Below the pieces are notes generated by a model. The model was not told where the DNA came from. It ran no database searches and saw only the letters and a program-made list of their open reading frames with translations. A program made the translations under genes and the position numbers. From assembly GCA_938003835.1 (NCBI GenBank), contig CALKXJ010000007.1:124001-188000 (forward strand): 64,000 nucleotides of DNA. The letters run 5' to 3'. This document shows, one piece after another, positions 42,546 through 51,421 of this stretch; within the stretch, counting starts at the first letter, position 1, and each line of letters starts with the position of its first letter. Source of the DNA: an uncultured Bryobacteraceae bacterium. GTDB taxonomy: Bacteria; Acidobacteriota; Terriglobia; Bryobacterales; Bryobacteraceae.

Positions 42546-43979
42546 ATGAGCTTTCGCTGGTTGTCCACGCTGGTGGTCGCGCTGGCCCTCCACGGCGCCG
42601 AACCCATTCGCCTGCACCCGGAAAATCCGCGGTATTACCTTTTCCGCGGGAAGCCGTTTCTGGTGGTCACCTCCGCCGAGCACTATGGGGCTTTGATCAA
42701 CCTCGACTTTGACTACCGTAAGTACTTCGACACGCTCGCCCGCGACGGCATGCGCATGACGCGGTTCTTCACCGGCCTTTACCGCGAGGCGCCGGACTCG
42801 TTCAACATCACGCGCAACACGCTCGCTCCCGCCGCCAACCGCTTCCTGACACCATACCGGCGGACGGCCAGGCCGGGAGCACTCGACGGGCTTACCCTAT
42901 GGGATCTCGACCAGTGGAATCCAGACTACTTTCGACGCCTGCACGAGCTGGTCCGCTACGCCTCCGAACGGGGAATCCTCGTGCAAGTCACCTTGTTCTG
43001 CACTTATTACACCGATTCCATGTGGGAGGCCAGCCCCTTGCATGCCCGCAACAACGTCAACGGCCTGCCGGAGGTGAAACGAACGGAGGTGCTCACGCTC
43101 CAGCATCCGGCGCTCGTCGCCCGCCAGGAGGCGTTCGTCCGCAAGATGGTGACCGAGCTCAACGGCTACGACAACGTCACCTATGAGATCTGCAACGAGC
43201 CCTACTTTCACGGCGTGACGCTCGAGTGGCAGCACCGCATCGCCGAGCTCATCGCCGCCACCGAGGCGAAGCTGCCGAACAAGCACCTGATCGCCCGCAA
43301 CGTGGCCAATTTCACCGAGGCCGTCATCGAACCCCATCCGGCCGTCTCGATCCTGCACTTCCACTACGCCCGCCCGCCGGTCGCGGTGGCGATGAACTAC
43401 TCCACCAACCGGCTGATCGGCTTCGATGAAACGGGCTTCGACGGCACGCTCGATGTCCCCTATCGCATACAGGGCTGGGACTTCATTCTCGCCGGCGGCG
43501 GTCATTACAATCACCTCGATTATTCCTTCACCGCCGGCCACGAGGACGGCACCTTCGAGTTCCCGAAGAACCAGCCGGGCGGCGGCGGGCCCGAGTTGCG
43601 CCGGCAGCTCAGGAGGCTCATCGAGTTCATGGAGGGGTTCGACTTTCTTCGGATGAAGCCGCGCAACGAGCTGATTCTCGGAGGTATTCCCGAGGAGGCC
43701 TCGGCCCGGCTGCTTGCCGGCGACGGCCGCGCTTACGCTCTGTACCTGCATCACGGCCAGGTCCTGCGCGATCGCCTCCCTCGCTACGTGGTGCGCACGG
43801 GCGCGCTCCGCGCCACGCCGGTGCTCAATCTGCCCGCCGGCAACTATACGGCCCGCTGGTGGCACCCGCGGGATGGGCGCATCGAGGAGCCGCAAACCTT
43901 CGAGCACCCCGGCGGGCCGTGCTACCTGGCCACACCCGAGTACCGTGAAGACATCGCCCTGGAGCTGCGCCGGCGCTGA
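42546..43979 (+). CDS. secreted cellulase-like (clan GH-A) glycoside hydrolase
   Basis: A 477-residue protein with a signal peptide (WLSTLVVALALHGAEP). The sequence FRGKPFLVVTSAEHYGALIN, then a TIM barrel of about 330 residues, resembles GH5/DUF4038-type enzymes. The proposed acid/base is the Glu in VTYEICNEPYF (about residue 217), the usual NEP motif at the end of strand 4; the nucleophile could be the Glu in IGFDETGF. A small beta-sandwich at the C-terminus (LNLPAGNYTARWWHPRDGRI) fits the DUF4038/DUF5060 family companions. It probably acts on plant- or microbe-derived polysaccharide outside the cytoplasm; substrate unknown. Confidence 0.82.
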   Translation: MSFRWLSTLVVALALHGAEPIRLHPENPRYYLFRGKPFLVVTSAEHYGALINLDFDYRKYFDTLARDGMRMTRFFTGLYREAPDSFNITRNTLAPAANRFLTPYRRTARPGALDGLTLWDLDQWNPDYFRRLHELVRYASERGILVQVTLFCTYYTDSMWEASPLHARNNVNGLPEVKRTEVLTLQHPALVARQEAFVRKMVTELNGYDNVTYEICNEPYFHGVTLEWQHRIAELIAATEAKLPNKHLIARNVANFTEAVIEPHPAVSILHFHYARPPVAVAMNYSTNRLIGFDETGFDGTLDVPYRIQGWDFILAGGGHYNHLDYSFTAGHEDGTFEFPKNQPGGGGPELRRQLRRLIEFMEGFDFLRMKPRNELILGGIPEEASARLLAGDGRAYALYLHHGQVLRDRLPRYVVRTGALRATPVLNLPAGNYTARWWHPRDGRIEEPQTFEHPGGPCYLATPEYREDIALELRRR

Positions 43980-44002
43980 GCGCCCCGGACGCGCCGATTT
44001 AA

Positions 44003-44008
44003 TATAAT
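44003..44008 (+). promoter_or_regulatory. candidate -10 box TATAAT
   Basis: TATAAT lies 19 bases before the ATG at 44028. The bases before that start (GCCTCCCTCCA) contain no Shine-Dalgarno sequence. Confidence 0.4.
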
Positions 44009-44027
44009 TGGACATAGCCTCCCTCCA

Positions 44028-44816
44028 ATGGCTTTGCAATCCGACGTGGGAAGACTATCGCTCGAGGAGTTCGCCCGCCAGATCCGCGGCCAGATGATCC
44101 CTCTCAACAACCGCTTCTCGTACTTCTTCACGGCTCTGCCCCTGACCGAAGAGGACATCAAGGAGTACCTCGAGGAGCCCGTGGCCGCCCTGCCGCCCGG
44201 CTTGTGCGCCACGCTGCCGCACATTTCCGTGCTCCTGGTTCCGTACCTGGCGCGGGCGATTCACCCCTCCTCCGAGGAGACCCGCAATGGCGACTACGTG
44301 GCCTTTGAACGGCCCGAGCCCAAACATCAGGTCTGGACCGCCAGGCTCGTCAAGCCCGAGGAGACCATCGTGGCCTTCGCCGTCAAGGACGAAGACGTGG
44401 CAGACCACCATTACCGCTTTTTCCACGTCATTGCGGAGATCGCCGCCGACGTCGCCACGGAGGCGTTGCTCGAGCCCTTCTACGGGATCCTGCGCGAGGA
44501 GCTCAACGCCGGCGTCCACGGCGAGGTGGACGAAGAGAGCTGGCAGCTCAAGCAGGCTCTGCTCCGGCGCTCGCGCCGCGTCCGGCACCGTTCGAAAGGT
44601 TTCGTCAAGTATGCGCGCCAGGCCTTCATCGATACGCTCACGCTTTACCTGCACGGCATCTGCTGCGACATCGATGTCGAGACCGGGCCGCGGCAGATCG
44701 CCAGCCGCCACCTGCGCCGGAGGCTCGAGCTGCTCGAGTCGCTCTACCCGCCCCCGCCCGGCTACGCCGTCTTTCCCGAGGACCTCAGTCAGACCGAGAA
44801 CGCATCGGCGCCATGA
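44028..44816 (+). CDS. hypothetical protein, conserved-looking, cytoplasmic
   Basis: A 262-residue protein without signal peptide or membrane helices. I do not recognise the family. It is mostly helical by composition, with a mixed central part (HHYRFFHVIAEIAADVATEA) and a basic stretch RRSRRVRHRSKGFVKYARQ at about 183-201, then LYLHGICCDIDVETGP. The basic stretch could contact nucleic acid or membrane, which is speculation. It ends 88 bases before the NodB-like gene, which has its own promoter-like sequence, so the two need not be co-transcribed. Confidence 0.65.
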   Translation: MALQSDVGRLSLEEFARQIRGQMIPLNNRFSYFFTALPLTEEDIKEYLEEPVAALPPGLCATLPHISVLLVPYLARAIHPSSEETRNGDYVAFERPEPKHQVWTARLVKPEETIVAFAVKDEDVADHHYRFFHVIAEIAADVATEALLEPFYGILREELNAGVHGEVDEESWQLKQALLRRSRRVRHRSKGFVKYARQAFIDTLTLYLHGICCDIDVETGPRQIASRHLRRRLELLESLYPPPPGYAVFPEDLSQTENASAP

Positions 44817-44849
44817 GGCGCTTCAAGGGGCGGCATCTCAGCGGACTGC

Positions 44850-44855
44850 TATAAT
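44850..44855 (+). promoter_or_regulatory. extended -10 box TGC-TATAAT
   Basis: A perfect TATAAT with TGn extension lies 48 bases before the GTG start at 44904 of the NodB-like gene. Confidence 0.45.
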
Positions 44856-44903
44856 CGCGGTTGTAAGAGCCCAGTTCGGCGGTGCAGGAGCGCCGCAACC
44901 ATT

Positions 44904-45821
44904 GTGATCTGGCCGGACGGCAAGCGCTTCGCCTTCACCATCTTCGACGACCCCGACAGCCAGACTGAGCAGACGAGCAGCCTTGTTTATGGGCTGCTCG
45001 AGGACCTGGGGTTGCGCACGACAAAAGCCGTTTGGCCGCTGGCGCCAACCCGCGAGCCCAACTCGCCGGGCGAGACTTGCGGCAACCCTTCCTTCCGCCG
45101 CCACTGCCAGCAGCTCCAGGAGCGTGGCTTCGAGATCGCGTTTCACAACGCCACCTGCCACTCGGCTACCCGCGAGGAAACCATCGAGGCGCTCGAGCGG
45201 TTTCGCGACTATTTCGGCCACGACCCCGTGACCATGGCGAACCATTACAACGAAGAAGCTATCTACTGGGGGCCGGCGCGGGTGGGCGGCCTCGCGCGGC
45301 TTCTCTACCAGAGCGCGACGATGGGACGAACCTCGGGCCGCTTTTTCGGTCATGTACCGTCCCACGCAGCTTTCTGGGGTGACGTCTGCCTGGCGCGGGT
45401 GCGCTACTGCCGGAATTTCGTCTTTGCCATGCTCGACACTCTCCAGGCCTGTCCCTGGATGCCGTACTACGACCCGTTGCGGCCCTACGTGCGGGCATGG
45501 TTTGCCGCCAGCGAGGGAGCCGACCGCCGCGCTTTCTTAAAGACGCTTTCCGAACCAGCGCTCGCGCAACTGGAGGAGGCAGGAGGTGCCTGTATCCTCT
45601 ACACGCACTTCGGGCTCGGCTTTGTCGACGATGGGCGTCTCCATGCCGACTTCGTCTCCCGAATGCGGCGCCTCGCCTCGCGCCCGGGCTGGTTCGTCCC
45701 GGCCGGCACTCTGCTGGCGTATATCGAGCAACAACGAGGGCTGCAAACTCTGACGGACGCAGCCCGGCGGCGCCTGGAATGGCGCTGGTTGCGGCAGAAG
45801 CTTTTACGGGGGACCTCCTGA
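44904..45821 (+). CDS. polysaccharide deacetylase-like (NodB-fold) protein
   Basis: A 305-residue cytoplasmic protein starting at GTG 44904, with AGGAG 14 bases upstream. The N-terminus (RFAFTIFDDPDSQT) has the double-Asp first motif of NodB deacetylases, and GFEIAFHNATCHSATREETI matches the second motif with its metal His residues. The fold continues with YWGPARVGGLARLLYQ and ILYTHFGLGFVDDG. Such enzymes remove N- or O-acetyl groups from polysaccharides; this one is divergent and lacks a signal peptide. It directly abuts the GNAT-like gene downstream (TGA then ATG), so the two proteins probably modify the same glycan, perhaps of the exopolysaccharide locus further right. Confidence 0.68.
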   Translation: MIWPDGKRFAFTIFDDPDSQTEQTSSLVYGLLEDLGLRTTKAVWPLAPTREPNSPGETCGNPSFRRHCQQLQERGFEIAFHNATCHSATREETIEALERFRDYFGHDPVTMANHYNEEAIYWGPARVGGLARLLYQSATMGRTSGRFFGHVPSHAAFWGDVCLARVRYCRNFVFAMLDTLQACPWMPYYDPLRPYVRAWFAASEGADRRAFLKTLSEPALAQLEEAGGACILYTHFGLGFVDDGRLHADFVSRMRRLASRPGWFVPAGTLLAYIEQQRGLQTLTDAARRRLEWRWLRQKLLRGTS

Positions 45822-46925
45822 ATGAGCTTGACCATCGTTGCGCAGGGCCCGGAGCACCGGGACGCGGTGGCCGCTTTTAATCAACGACTGCGGGACGCCC
45901 TGGGGCAGCCGCCGTTCCTGCTGCCACTCGATCCCGCCCCTGACCCCTGGCACAAGCTGCACATCAGCTCCTGTCACTATGTTGCACTCGAGGAGGGCGA
46001 GGTTCGGGGGGGCTACCGCATCGTCGTTTATCCCGCCGTGCTCAATGGCGAGCCAGTCACCGCCGTGAACCTGCAATCGCCTCTCTCGGAGAGCGTCATC
46101 GACAAGCGCTACCGGCACGTCGCCCCGGAGATGATCACGGACCTGGTTCGCAAGCAACCCATTGCCTTCGAAGTCGGCATGGGCAGCCTCGAAGCGCGGC
46201 TGCCGAAGCGCCTGCGATCGCTTGGTTGGAGCGTGGAAGAGGTTCCTTTTCTTTTTCGCGTTCACCGGGCGAACCGCTTCTTCACTGAGATGCCCATGTT
46301 CAACTCACCGTGGTTCAGGCGATGGGGGGCGCGCGTGGCCGCGTTGAGCGGGCTCGGCAGCGCAGGTTGCCTCTGGCTGCACCGGAAACGAAAGAAGCTG
46401 CCGAGCGGGTTGAGGCTTCTACGGGAATCTTCCTGGGGAGACTGGGCTGATGCCGTCTGGCACGCCTTCCGCCCGGAGCTGCGTTTCGGCGTCCGGCGTG
46501 ATGCCGCGGTGCTCGAAGAGCTCTATCCGCCAGAGGAGCCGAGACTGCGGATCTACAGAGTGGTCCGCGGAGAGCAAACCCTCGGGTGGGCGGCGGCTCT
46601 TTTAACGCAGATGCGTGACAATCGATACTTCGGCAACCTGCGGGTGGGAACCGTGCTCGACGCCGCCGCCCAACCCGAGGCTTTCTTTGCCGTGGCCGCT
46701 CTCGCCGATGAGGCACTGGAGGCCGAGGGAGCGGACCTTGTCATCACCAACCAGTCGCTCCCCCGCTGGCAGGAAGCCTTCCGCGACGCTGGCTTCTTGC
46801 GCGGCCCGTCCAACTACCTTTGCGCCTGCTCTCCGGCGCTCGTTGAGGCTCTTTCCCCATCGCCCGTCTCCGACGGCCTGGTGCACGTCGTTCGTGGCGA
46901 CGGTCCGGGACGCATCCACCTCTGA
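45822..46925 (+). CDS. tandem GNAT-like acyltransferase
   Basis: A 367-residue protein whose ATG directly follows the preceding stop. It appears to contain two GNAT-like halves: residues about 1-150 (GPEHRDAVAAFNQRLRDALG, SCHYVALEEGEVRGGYRIVV, LEARLPKRLRSLGW) and about 195-345 (LRLLRESSWGDWADAVW, QTLGWAAALLTQMRDNRYFG, LVITNQSLPRWQEAFRDAGF), joined by a basic segment (LHRKRKKLP). This resembles FemAB/GNAT acyltransferases found with exosortase-type EPS loci. It may transfer an acyl or aminoacyl group to a sugar. The acetyl-CoA-binding loop is not clear, so catalysis is uncertain. Confidence 0.65.
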   Translation: MSLTIVAQGPEHRDAVAAFNQRLRDALGQPPFLLPLDPAPDPWHKLHISSCHYVALEEGEVRGGYRIVVYPAVLNGEPVTAVNLQSPLSESVIDKRYRHVAPEMITDLVRKQPIAFEVGMGSLEARLPKRLRSLGWSVEEVPFLFRVHRANRFFTEMPMFNSPWFRRWGARVAALSGLGSAGCLWLHRKRKKLPSGLRLLRESSWGDWADAVWHAFRPELRFGVRRDAAVLEELYPPEEPRLRIYRVVRGEQTLGWAAALLTQMRDNRYFGNLRVGTVLDAAAQPEAFFAVAALADEALEAEGADLVITNQSLPRWQEAFRDAGFLRGPSNYLCACSPALVEALSPSPVSDGLVHVVRGDGPGRIHL

Positions 46926-46986
46926 GGCCGCTCAGTTTGCTGGCGGCGGCTTCCATTTCCGGGCGGCGTGCTAACCTCCCGCCTGT

Positions 46987-46992
46987 TATAAT
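46987..46992 (+). promoter_or_regulatory. extended -10 box TGT-TATAAT
   Basis: A perfect TATAAT with TGn extension lies 29 bases before the ATG at 47022; GAGGGG at 47001-47006 is a distant ribosome site. Confidence 0.45.
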
Positions 46993-47021
46993 CGGAAGCT
47001 GAGGGGCCTCGGAAGCAAAAC

Positions 47022-50000
47022 ATGCGACCTGTCATTTTGCTAGCGGTGGCTTCCCTGGCCTTTGCCGCCACCCAAAAGGACCCGCCGGATTGCTCCTCCC
47101 GGCCCTGCACTTACACCATCACCTGCGCTGCCCGCACGTGTACCGCGGCGGAAGTGCGTGAAGTGCAGGCCGCCTTGGACGACGCCCATCGCGGCGACAC
47201 CATCAGGCTCCAGGCCGGAAGGGTCTTCCCCAGTACACGCAGCTTGCGGATTACTCGCCGCCCGGGCGACTCCGGATATCTGACGATCACCACCACGGAG
47301 TTCGACCGGCTGCCCGCCCCGAACACCCGGATCACACCGGCCTACGCCGAGCTGCTGCCGACCATCGCCGTTTCCGGCCCGAACGCCTATGCGCTGGGGC
47401 TGGCGGGCCACGACCGCCCGGCCGAGTACGTCCAGCTTGTCGGTCTGCGCTTTACTGCAATGGCGAACACGCAGACCGCCCTTCTGATGATCGGCAACGA
47501 CGGCAACGAGTTCGGCTGGACCTTCCCCGAACGCTCCATCACCCCGGAGAACCAGCCTGACAACATCATCGTCGATCGTTGTTTGTTCGACCAGGATTTC
47601 ACCGTCTTCATCCGGCGCCTGGTCCAGGTCAACGCCCGAAAGACTGTCATCAGGAATTCGTATCTTGACGGTGCCCGCGAACTCAACTCCGACACCCAAT
47701 CAGTCTCGAGCTCGCAGGGAGTCGGGCCGCTGATTCTCGAGAACTGCTACGTGGGCGGAGCCACCGAAAACCTGATGTTCGGCGGGACGGGCTCGATGTA
47801 CCCGGACACTCCCATTTCCGCCGAAATCCGGTACAACTACTTCCCCAAAGTGGAAGAGAGGATGCGCTTCGCCAAATGGCAGCCTGGCTTGGTCGTTTTC
47901 AAGGGCCGAGTCATCCGGCCCTCAGCCGACCTGCCCAACGCACCCACCTTCGAGGCGCGCAACTCGGGCATCACGGGCGAGGTGGAGCCCGCCTGGCTGT
48001 CCAATCAGAAGGAGCCGGTCAACGACAATGGCATCATCTGGGTGCGTATCGGGCAAGGAAACGCCCGGACGGTCAGCAAGAACAATTTCGAAATCAAGAA
48101 TGCCCGCAACGTCACCATCGAGTACAACGTCTTCGACAAGCACTGGTTCGACACGGATCAGAACAATAACATCGTTTTCAAGCTGACCAACTGCCCGCCC
48201 AAAAGCTCCGCTTGCGACTGCGTGCCCGAGTTCTCTGGGAGAGTCAACGTTAATGGCCGTGTGGTGACCTCCGCCGATGGCAAACCGCTGCCCAACATCC
48301 ACCACCCCACCACGCAGCGGAATGTGAACCCAATGGTGATCAAGATCGACGGTGTCGATTACGAGATCGAATCCTTCGAGGAGGCCGACGACTTCAAGAT
48401 TCTTCTGAAGACCGACGCAGGCAGCCGGAGTGGCGCCGCTTACTCATACGGGCAGCCCGGCTGCCAGGCCGCCTGGGATCGCGACATCGTCTTTCGCCAT
48501 AATATCGTCCGCAGCGGTCCAACCGGCCTCAGCATCACCACTTGGAACAACAGTGTTCGTTCCCGCGTCGGGGATATCTCGGTGACGAACAACCTGTTTG
48601 CTGACCTGGACTGTAAGAAGTGGAGCAACTTCGCCGGACAGTGCTCCGGCAGCCTCCTGTCCTGGTATATCTTCCTCGCACAGCTCCCGCCCCGTGTCGA
48701 GTTCTCCAATAATACCGTGCTTGCCCAGAATGCCAGGGTCGGTATCCGCTTCTCCGGCCCCAATTCGAGCTTCGCGGGAGATACGAAACTTTTGAACAAC
48801 ATCTTCCCGCGCGGTTCTGAAAGCGGTATCTCCGGGGAGGGCACCGCCGAAGGCAGCACTACATTGGACGCCAAATTGTGCGGGGGCAAACCCTGCTCCG
48901 CCGCTCAGTTCAACAGGAATATCATCGTCGGAGCAGACCTGACGCGATACCGGACGGGCGAGAACTACAATCTTTGCCCGGACCGCCGGGGCTGCACCGT
49001 CGATTTCGACTACGATGATCCTCGGTTCGGTCGGCTTTTTGAAGATTTTGCCGCCGGTAGCTACCGCGTCCGGCCGGGCCACTACGCCTGGCGCGGAGGC
49101 ACCGACAGGCGCGATATCGGCGTCGACTGGGACCGCTTGCCCCGCATCCAGAACCTTCGCGTCGCGCCCACCGACCGCATGGCTCTCTTCACCTACGAAG
49201 TGACGGCGTCGGTCGCCCACATACCCTGCGTCGTCGAAGTCAGCACCGAGAGGGATTTGTCCGTTTCCATTCCCGATCTCGACGCGCGGCGTTTTCTCCG
49301 CCCCGACACCGATCAGGCGCCTGATAGCGTCACCCGTCTGGGTCCCCAGAGAATGATTCGCATCGGCAAGAACGTCCCGCTCGAGCCCGCCAGGACTTAT
49401 TGGTACCGGCTCCAATGCGGAGGAGATGCCGCAATGGGCTCGTTTACCACGAAACCGGCAGGAAGCCAATCCCAGGTAGTAACCCTCACTCACACGCCCG
49501 CGGCGCCCGGCGTCGCCTCCGTGCGGATCGACTACGGTTATTCCTACGACGGAAGCACCGATACGATCCCGGACTATCAGGCTTCGAATCTTACGGCCTG
49601 CTCCTCGGGCGCCCCCTGCGAGATCTCCCTCACGGTCAACCCGTCTCAGGTCCTGTATTATCGGGCGATCGAACTCGATGCCAGCGGCCAGGAGCTGGCC
49701 CGCACCCCGGTCATGGTGACGGCCGACGCCGCGGCGGTCTTCCCCGAGCCCAAGTTTTCTCTGAATTCCATCGCCAACAGCGCCAGCGGCGTAAATGCGG
49801 GTGTCGCGCCGTGCGAGATCATCGCCATCTTCGGCAGCCGTCTCGGCCCCGAACAATTGGTTCTGCCTGCCGATGCACCCGCAGCCGAGACCCTCGGCGG
49901 CGTTCGTCTGCTCTTCGATCGGGAAGCCGCGCCCCTTCTCTATGTCTCCGAAGGGCAAATTGGCGCCATCTCCCCTGCCAGGATCGAGGGCCGGCCGGTC

Positions 50001-50456
50001 ACCGAAGTGCAGGTGGAGTACGCCGGCAGGCGCTCCCAGGCCGTCTCCGTGCCCGTGCTAACAACCCGACCGGGCCTCTTCACTGTGGATCTGAGCGGTC
50101 GGGGACAGGCGCGAGCCGTCAATCTCGAAGACGGCACCCTGAACGGCCCGGAGGCCCCTGCACGTCGCGGTTCGTTTGTCTCCCTGTTCGGAACTTCGGG
50201 TGGGCCGTTGACGCCACCCTGTCAGGAAGGCAAGCTCGCCGATGGCATTCAACCGTTGCAGCTTCCGGTCGCGGTGGCGGTGGGAGGGGTTCCGGCCACG
50301 GTCACTTACGCCGGCTCGTCTCCGGGATCGGTCATGGGCCTGCTTCAGATCGATATCCAAATCCCCGACAACGCACCCACGGGTGACGCCGTTCCCCTGT
50401 GGCTGGCCATCGGCGATGTCGCCGCGCCCGAGGGCGTCACCCTCGCGGTGCGCTGA
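47022..50456 (+). CDS. secreted right-handed beta-helix protein with TIGR03437 C-terminal domain
   Basis: An 1144-residue protein with a signal peptide (MRPVILLAVASLAFAATQ). A Cys-rich N-terminal segment (PDCSSRPCTYTITCAARTCT) precedes a pectate-lyase-like parallel beta-helix (about residues 45-690) with repeated short strands such as FEIKNARNVTIEYNVFDKHW and VEFSNNTVLAQNARVGIRFSG. A fibronectin-like region follows (IPCVVEVSTERD, RTYWYRLQCGGD). The C-terminal 230 residues are TIGR03437 (VAPCEIIAIFGSRLGPEQL, APLLYVSEGQIGAISPAR). A polysaccharide lyase or a surface adhesin are both possible; I cannot identify catalytic residues. It is a paralogue of the convergent gene at 51422. Confidence 0.82.
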   Translation: MRPVILLAVASLAFAATQKDPPDCSSRPCTYTITCAARTCTAAEVREVQAALDDAHRGDTIRLQAGRVFPSTRSLRITRRPGDSGYLTITTTEFDRLPAPNTRITPAYAELLPTIAVSGPNAYALGLAGHDRPAEYVQLVGLRFTAMANTQTALLMIGNDGNEFGWTFPERSITPENQPDNIIVDRCLFDQDFTVFIRRLVQVNARKTVIRNSYLDGARELNSDTQSVSSSQGVGPLILENCYVGGATENLMFGGTGSMYPDTPISAEIRYNYFPKVEERMRFAKWQPGLVVFKGRVIRPSADLPNAPTFEARNSGITGEVEPAWLSNQKEPVNDNGIIWVRIGQGNARTVSKNNFEIKNARNVTIEYNVFDKHWFDTDQNNNIVFKLTNCPPKSSACDCVPEFSGRVNVNGRVVTSADGKPLPNIHHPTTQRNVNPMVIKIDGVDYEIESFEEADDFKILLKTDAGSRSGAAYSYGQPGCQAAWDRDIVFRHNIVRSGPTGLSITTWNNSVRSRVGDISVTNNLFADLDCKKWSNFAGQCSGSLLSWYIFLAQLPPRVEFSNNTVLAQNARVGIRFSGPNSSFAGDTKLLNNIFPRGSESGISGEGTAEGSTTLDAKLCGGKPCSAAQFNRNIIVGADLTRYRTGENYNLCPDRRGCTVDFDYDDPRFGRLFEDFAAGSYRVRPGHYAWRGGTDRRDIGVDWDRLPRIQNLRVAPTDRMALFTYEVTASVAHIPCVVEVSTERDLSVSIPDLDARRFLRPDTDQAPDSVTRLGPQRMIRIGKNVPLEPARTYWYRLQCGGDAAMGSFTTKPAGSQSQVVTLTHTPAAPGVASVRIDYGYSYDGSTDTIPDYQASNLTACSSGAPCEISLTVNPSQVLYYRAIELDASGQELARTPVMVTADAAAVFPEPKFSLNSIANSASGVNAGVAPCEIIAIFGSRLGPEQLVLPADAPAAETLGGVRLLFDREAAPLLYVSEGQIGAISPARIEGRPVTEVQVEYAGRRSQAVSVPVLTTRPGLFTVDLSGRGQARAVNLEDGTLNGPEAPARRGSFVSLFGTSGGPLTPPCQEGKLADGIQPLQLPVAVAVGGVPATVTYAGSSPGSVMGLLQIDIQIPDNAPTGDAVPLWLAIGDVAAPEGVTLAVR

Positions 50457-50518
50457 ACGTGCCCGGGCCTCCTCTTCACTCCGAGCGGTTGTAGCGCGAC
50501 TTCCCCCCGCCGTCCACC

Positions 50519-50534
50519 CTCGCCAACCGGCGAG
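50519..50534. terminator. hairpin between convergent genes
   Basis: A perfect 6-base stem CTCGCC (50519-50524) with GGCGAG (50529-50534) and an AACC loop lies in the 97-base gap between the two convergent surface-protein genes. Confidence 0.45.
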
Positions 50535-50553
50535 AAAGGACCCTCGCGCATCA

Positions 50554-51354
50554 TCACTGCACGGGCAATCGCAGAGTGAAGTTCACCATTCTCACCTCGC
50601 CAGTGAAGTTGTCCGCCGGGTCCGTAGGATCTCGGCTCACCCGGAGCGCCAGCATCGAGCCGGGCGCGCATGCGGGCAACGTGAGCGGCGCCCACGAGGC
50701 GCTCGCCAGCGTGTCCACTGTCGAGGGCACCGTTAGGCTTCTCTTCTGCACAGGCCCGTAACCCGGCGCCGCATAGTTTCCATTGGAAGCCACGCAGGCC
50801 ACTTCCACACCGAGCACCACGCCACTGCCGGTCCCCGAGCCCCTCGTCCAGGTCCACTCTACGTTCACCGCCTCTCCCGTCCAATCCGAGGGCATCCGGG
50901 TGTTCAGAACCGCGTAGATGGGAGCCGACCCGTCTGCGAACGCCAGATAACCGTACGCGTGCGGGGACGTCCCGCCGCCGCCACGCGTCGCCCCAACCGA
51001 ACTCGGCGTGCTCCAACCGTTCGCTAACTGCATCGTGCCTGACTGGTTCTGCACCGGAACGTAGTCCCTCTCGCGGTAGTAGGTCGCCTGCGACGAACCC
51101 CCCTGAAGCGCGCTCCAGGTGTCCGTCGCCGTGCACAGATACAGATTCTGCCCGGCCGGAGCGTCACTTTTGAAAAACGCCTGCCCCACAGCGCAGGAAT
51201 TGGGCAAAGTCGTCCCCACCCGAAACGGTCTGGTTACGGCTGCCTGCGAAGCGTCCTGGACGCTGCCGGCCGCCGCAACCCGGCCATGATCGGGCCTCTG
51301 CCCGAAAACCGCTACCCCACACCAAAGCGCACACGCCAATACCTTTCCTCGCAT
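50554..51354 (-). CDS. secreted protein sharing an N-terminal module with the fibre-like protein, unknown function
   Basis: The start is ATG 51354, which gives a signal peptide (MRGKVLACALWCGVAVFGQ) and has GAGG 8 bases upstream; a longer frame is open but lacks these. In the 266-residue product, residues about 35-85 (TRPFRVGTTLPNSCAVGQAF then NLYLCTATDTW) match the corresponding part of the protein encoded at 53824-55368. The remainder (about 100-266) is a beta-rich domain (GVVLGVEVACVASNGNYAAP, NFTGEVRMVNFTLRL) that resembles a carbohydrate-binding or phage-receptor-type beta-sandwich. It is the last gene of a minus-strand set of three. Confidence 0.68.
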   Translation of the reverse strand: MRGKVLACALWCGVAVFGQRPDHGRVAAAGSVQDASQAAVTRPFRVGTTLPNSCAVGQAFFKSDAPAGQNLYLCTATDTWSALQGGSSQATYYRERDYVPVQNQSGTMQLANGWSTPSSVGATRGGGGTSPHAYGYLAFADGSAPIYAVLNTRMPSDWTGEAVNVEWTWTRGSGTGSGVVLGVEVACVASNGNYAAPGYGPVQKRSLTVPSTVDTLASASWAPLTLPACAPGSMLALRVSRDPTDPADNFTGEVRMVNFTLRLPVQ

Positions 51355-51421
51355 CTCCTGTACCTCAATGGCGGTTTCCCGCCGCTTGGCCATCTTCAAA
51401 GTGGACAATTCCGTCCCAACC

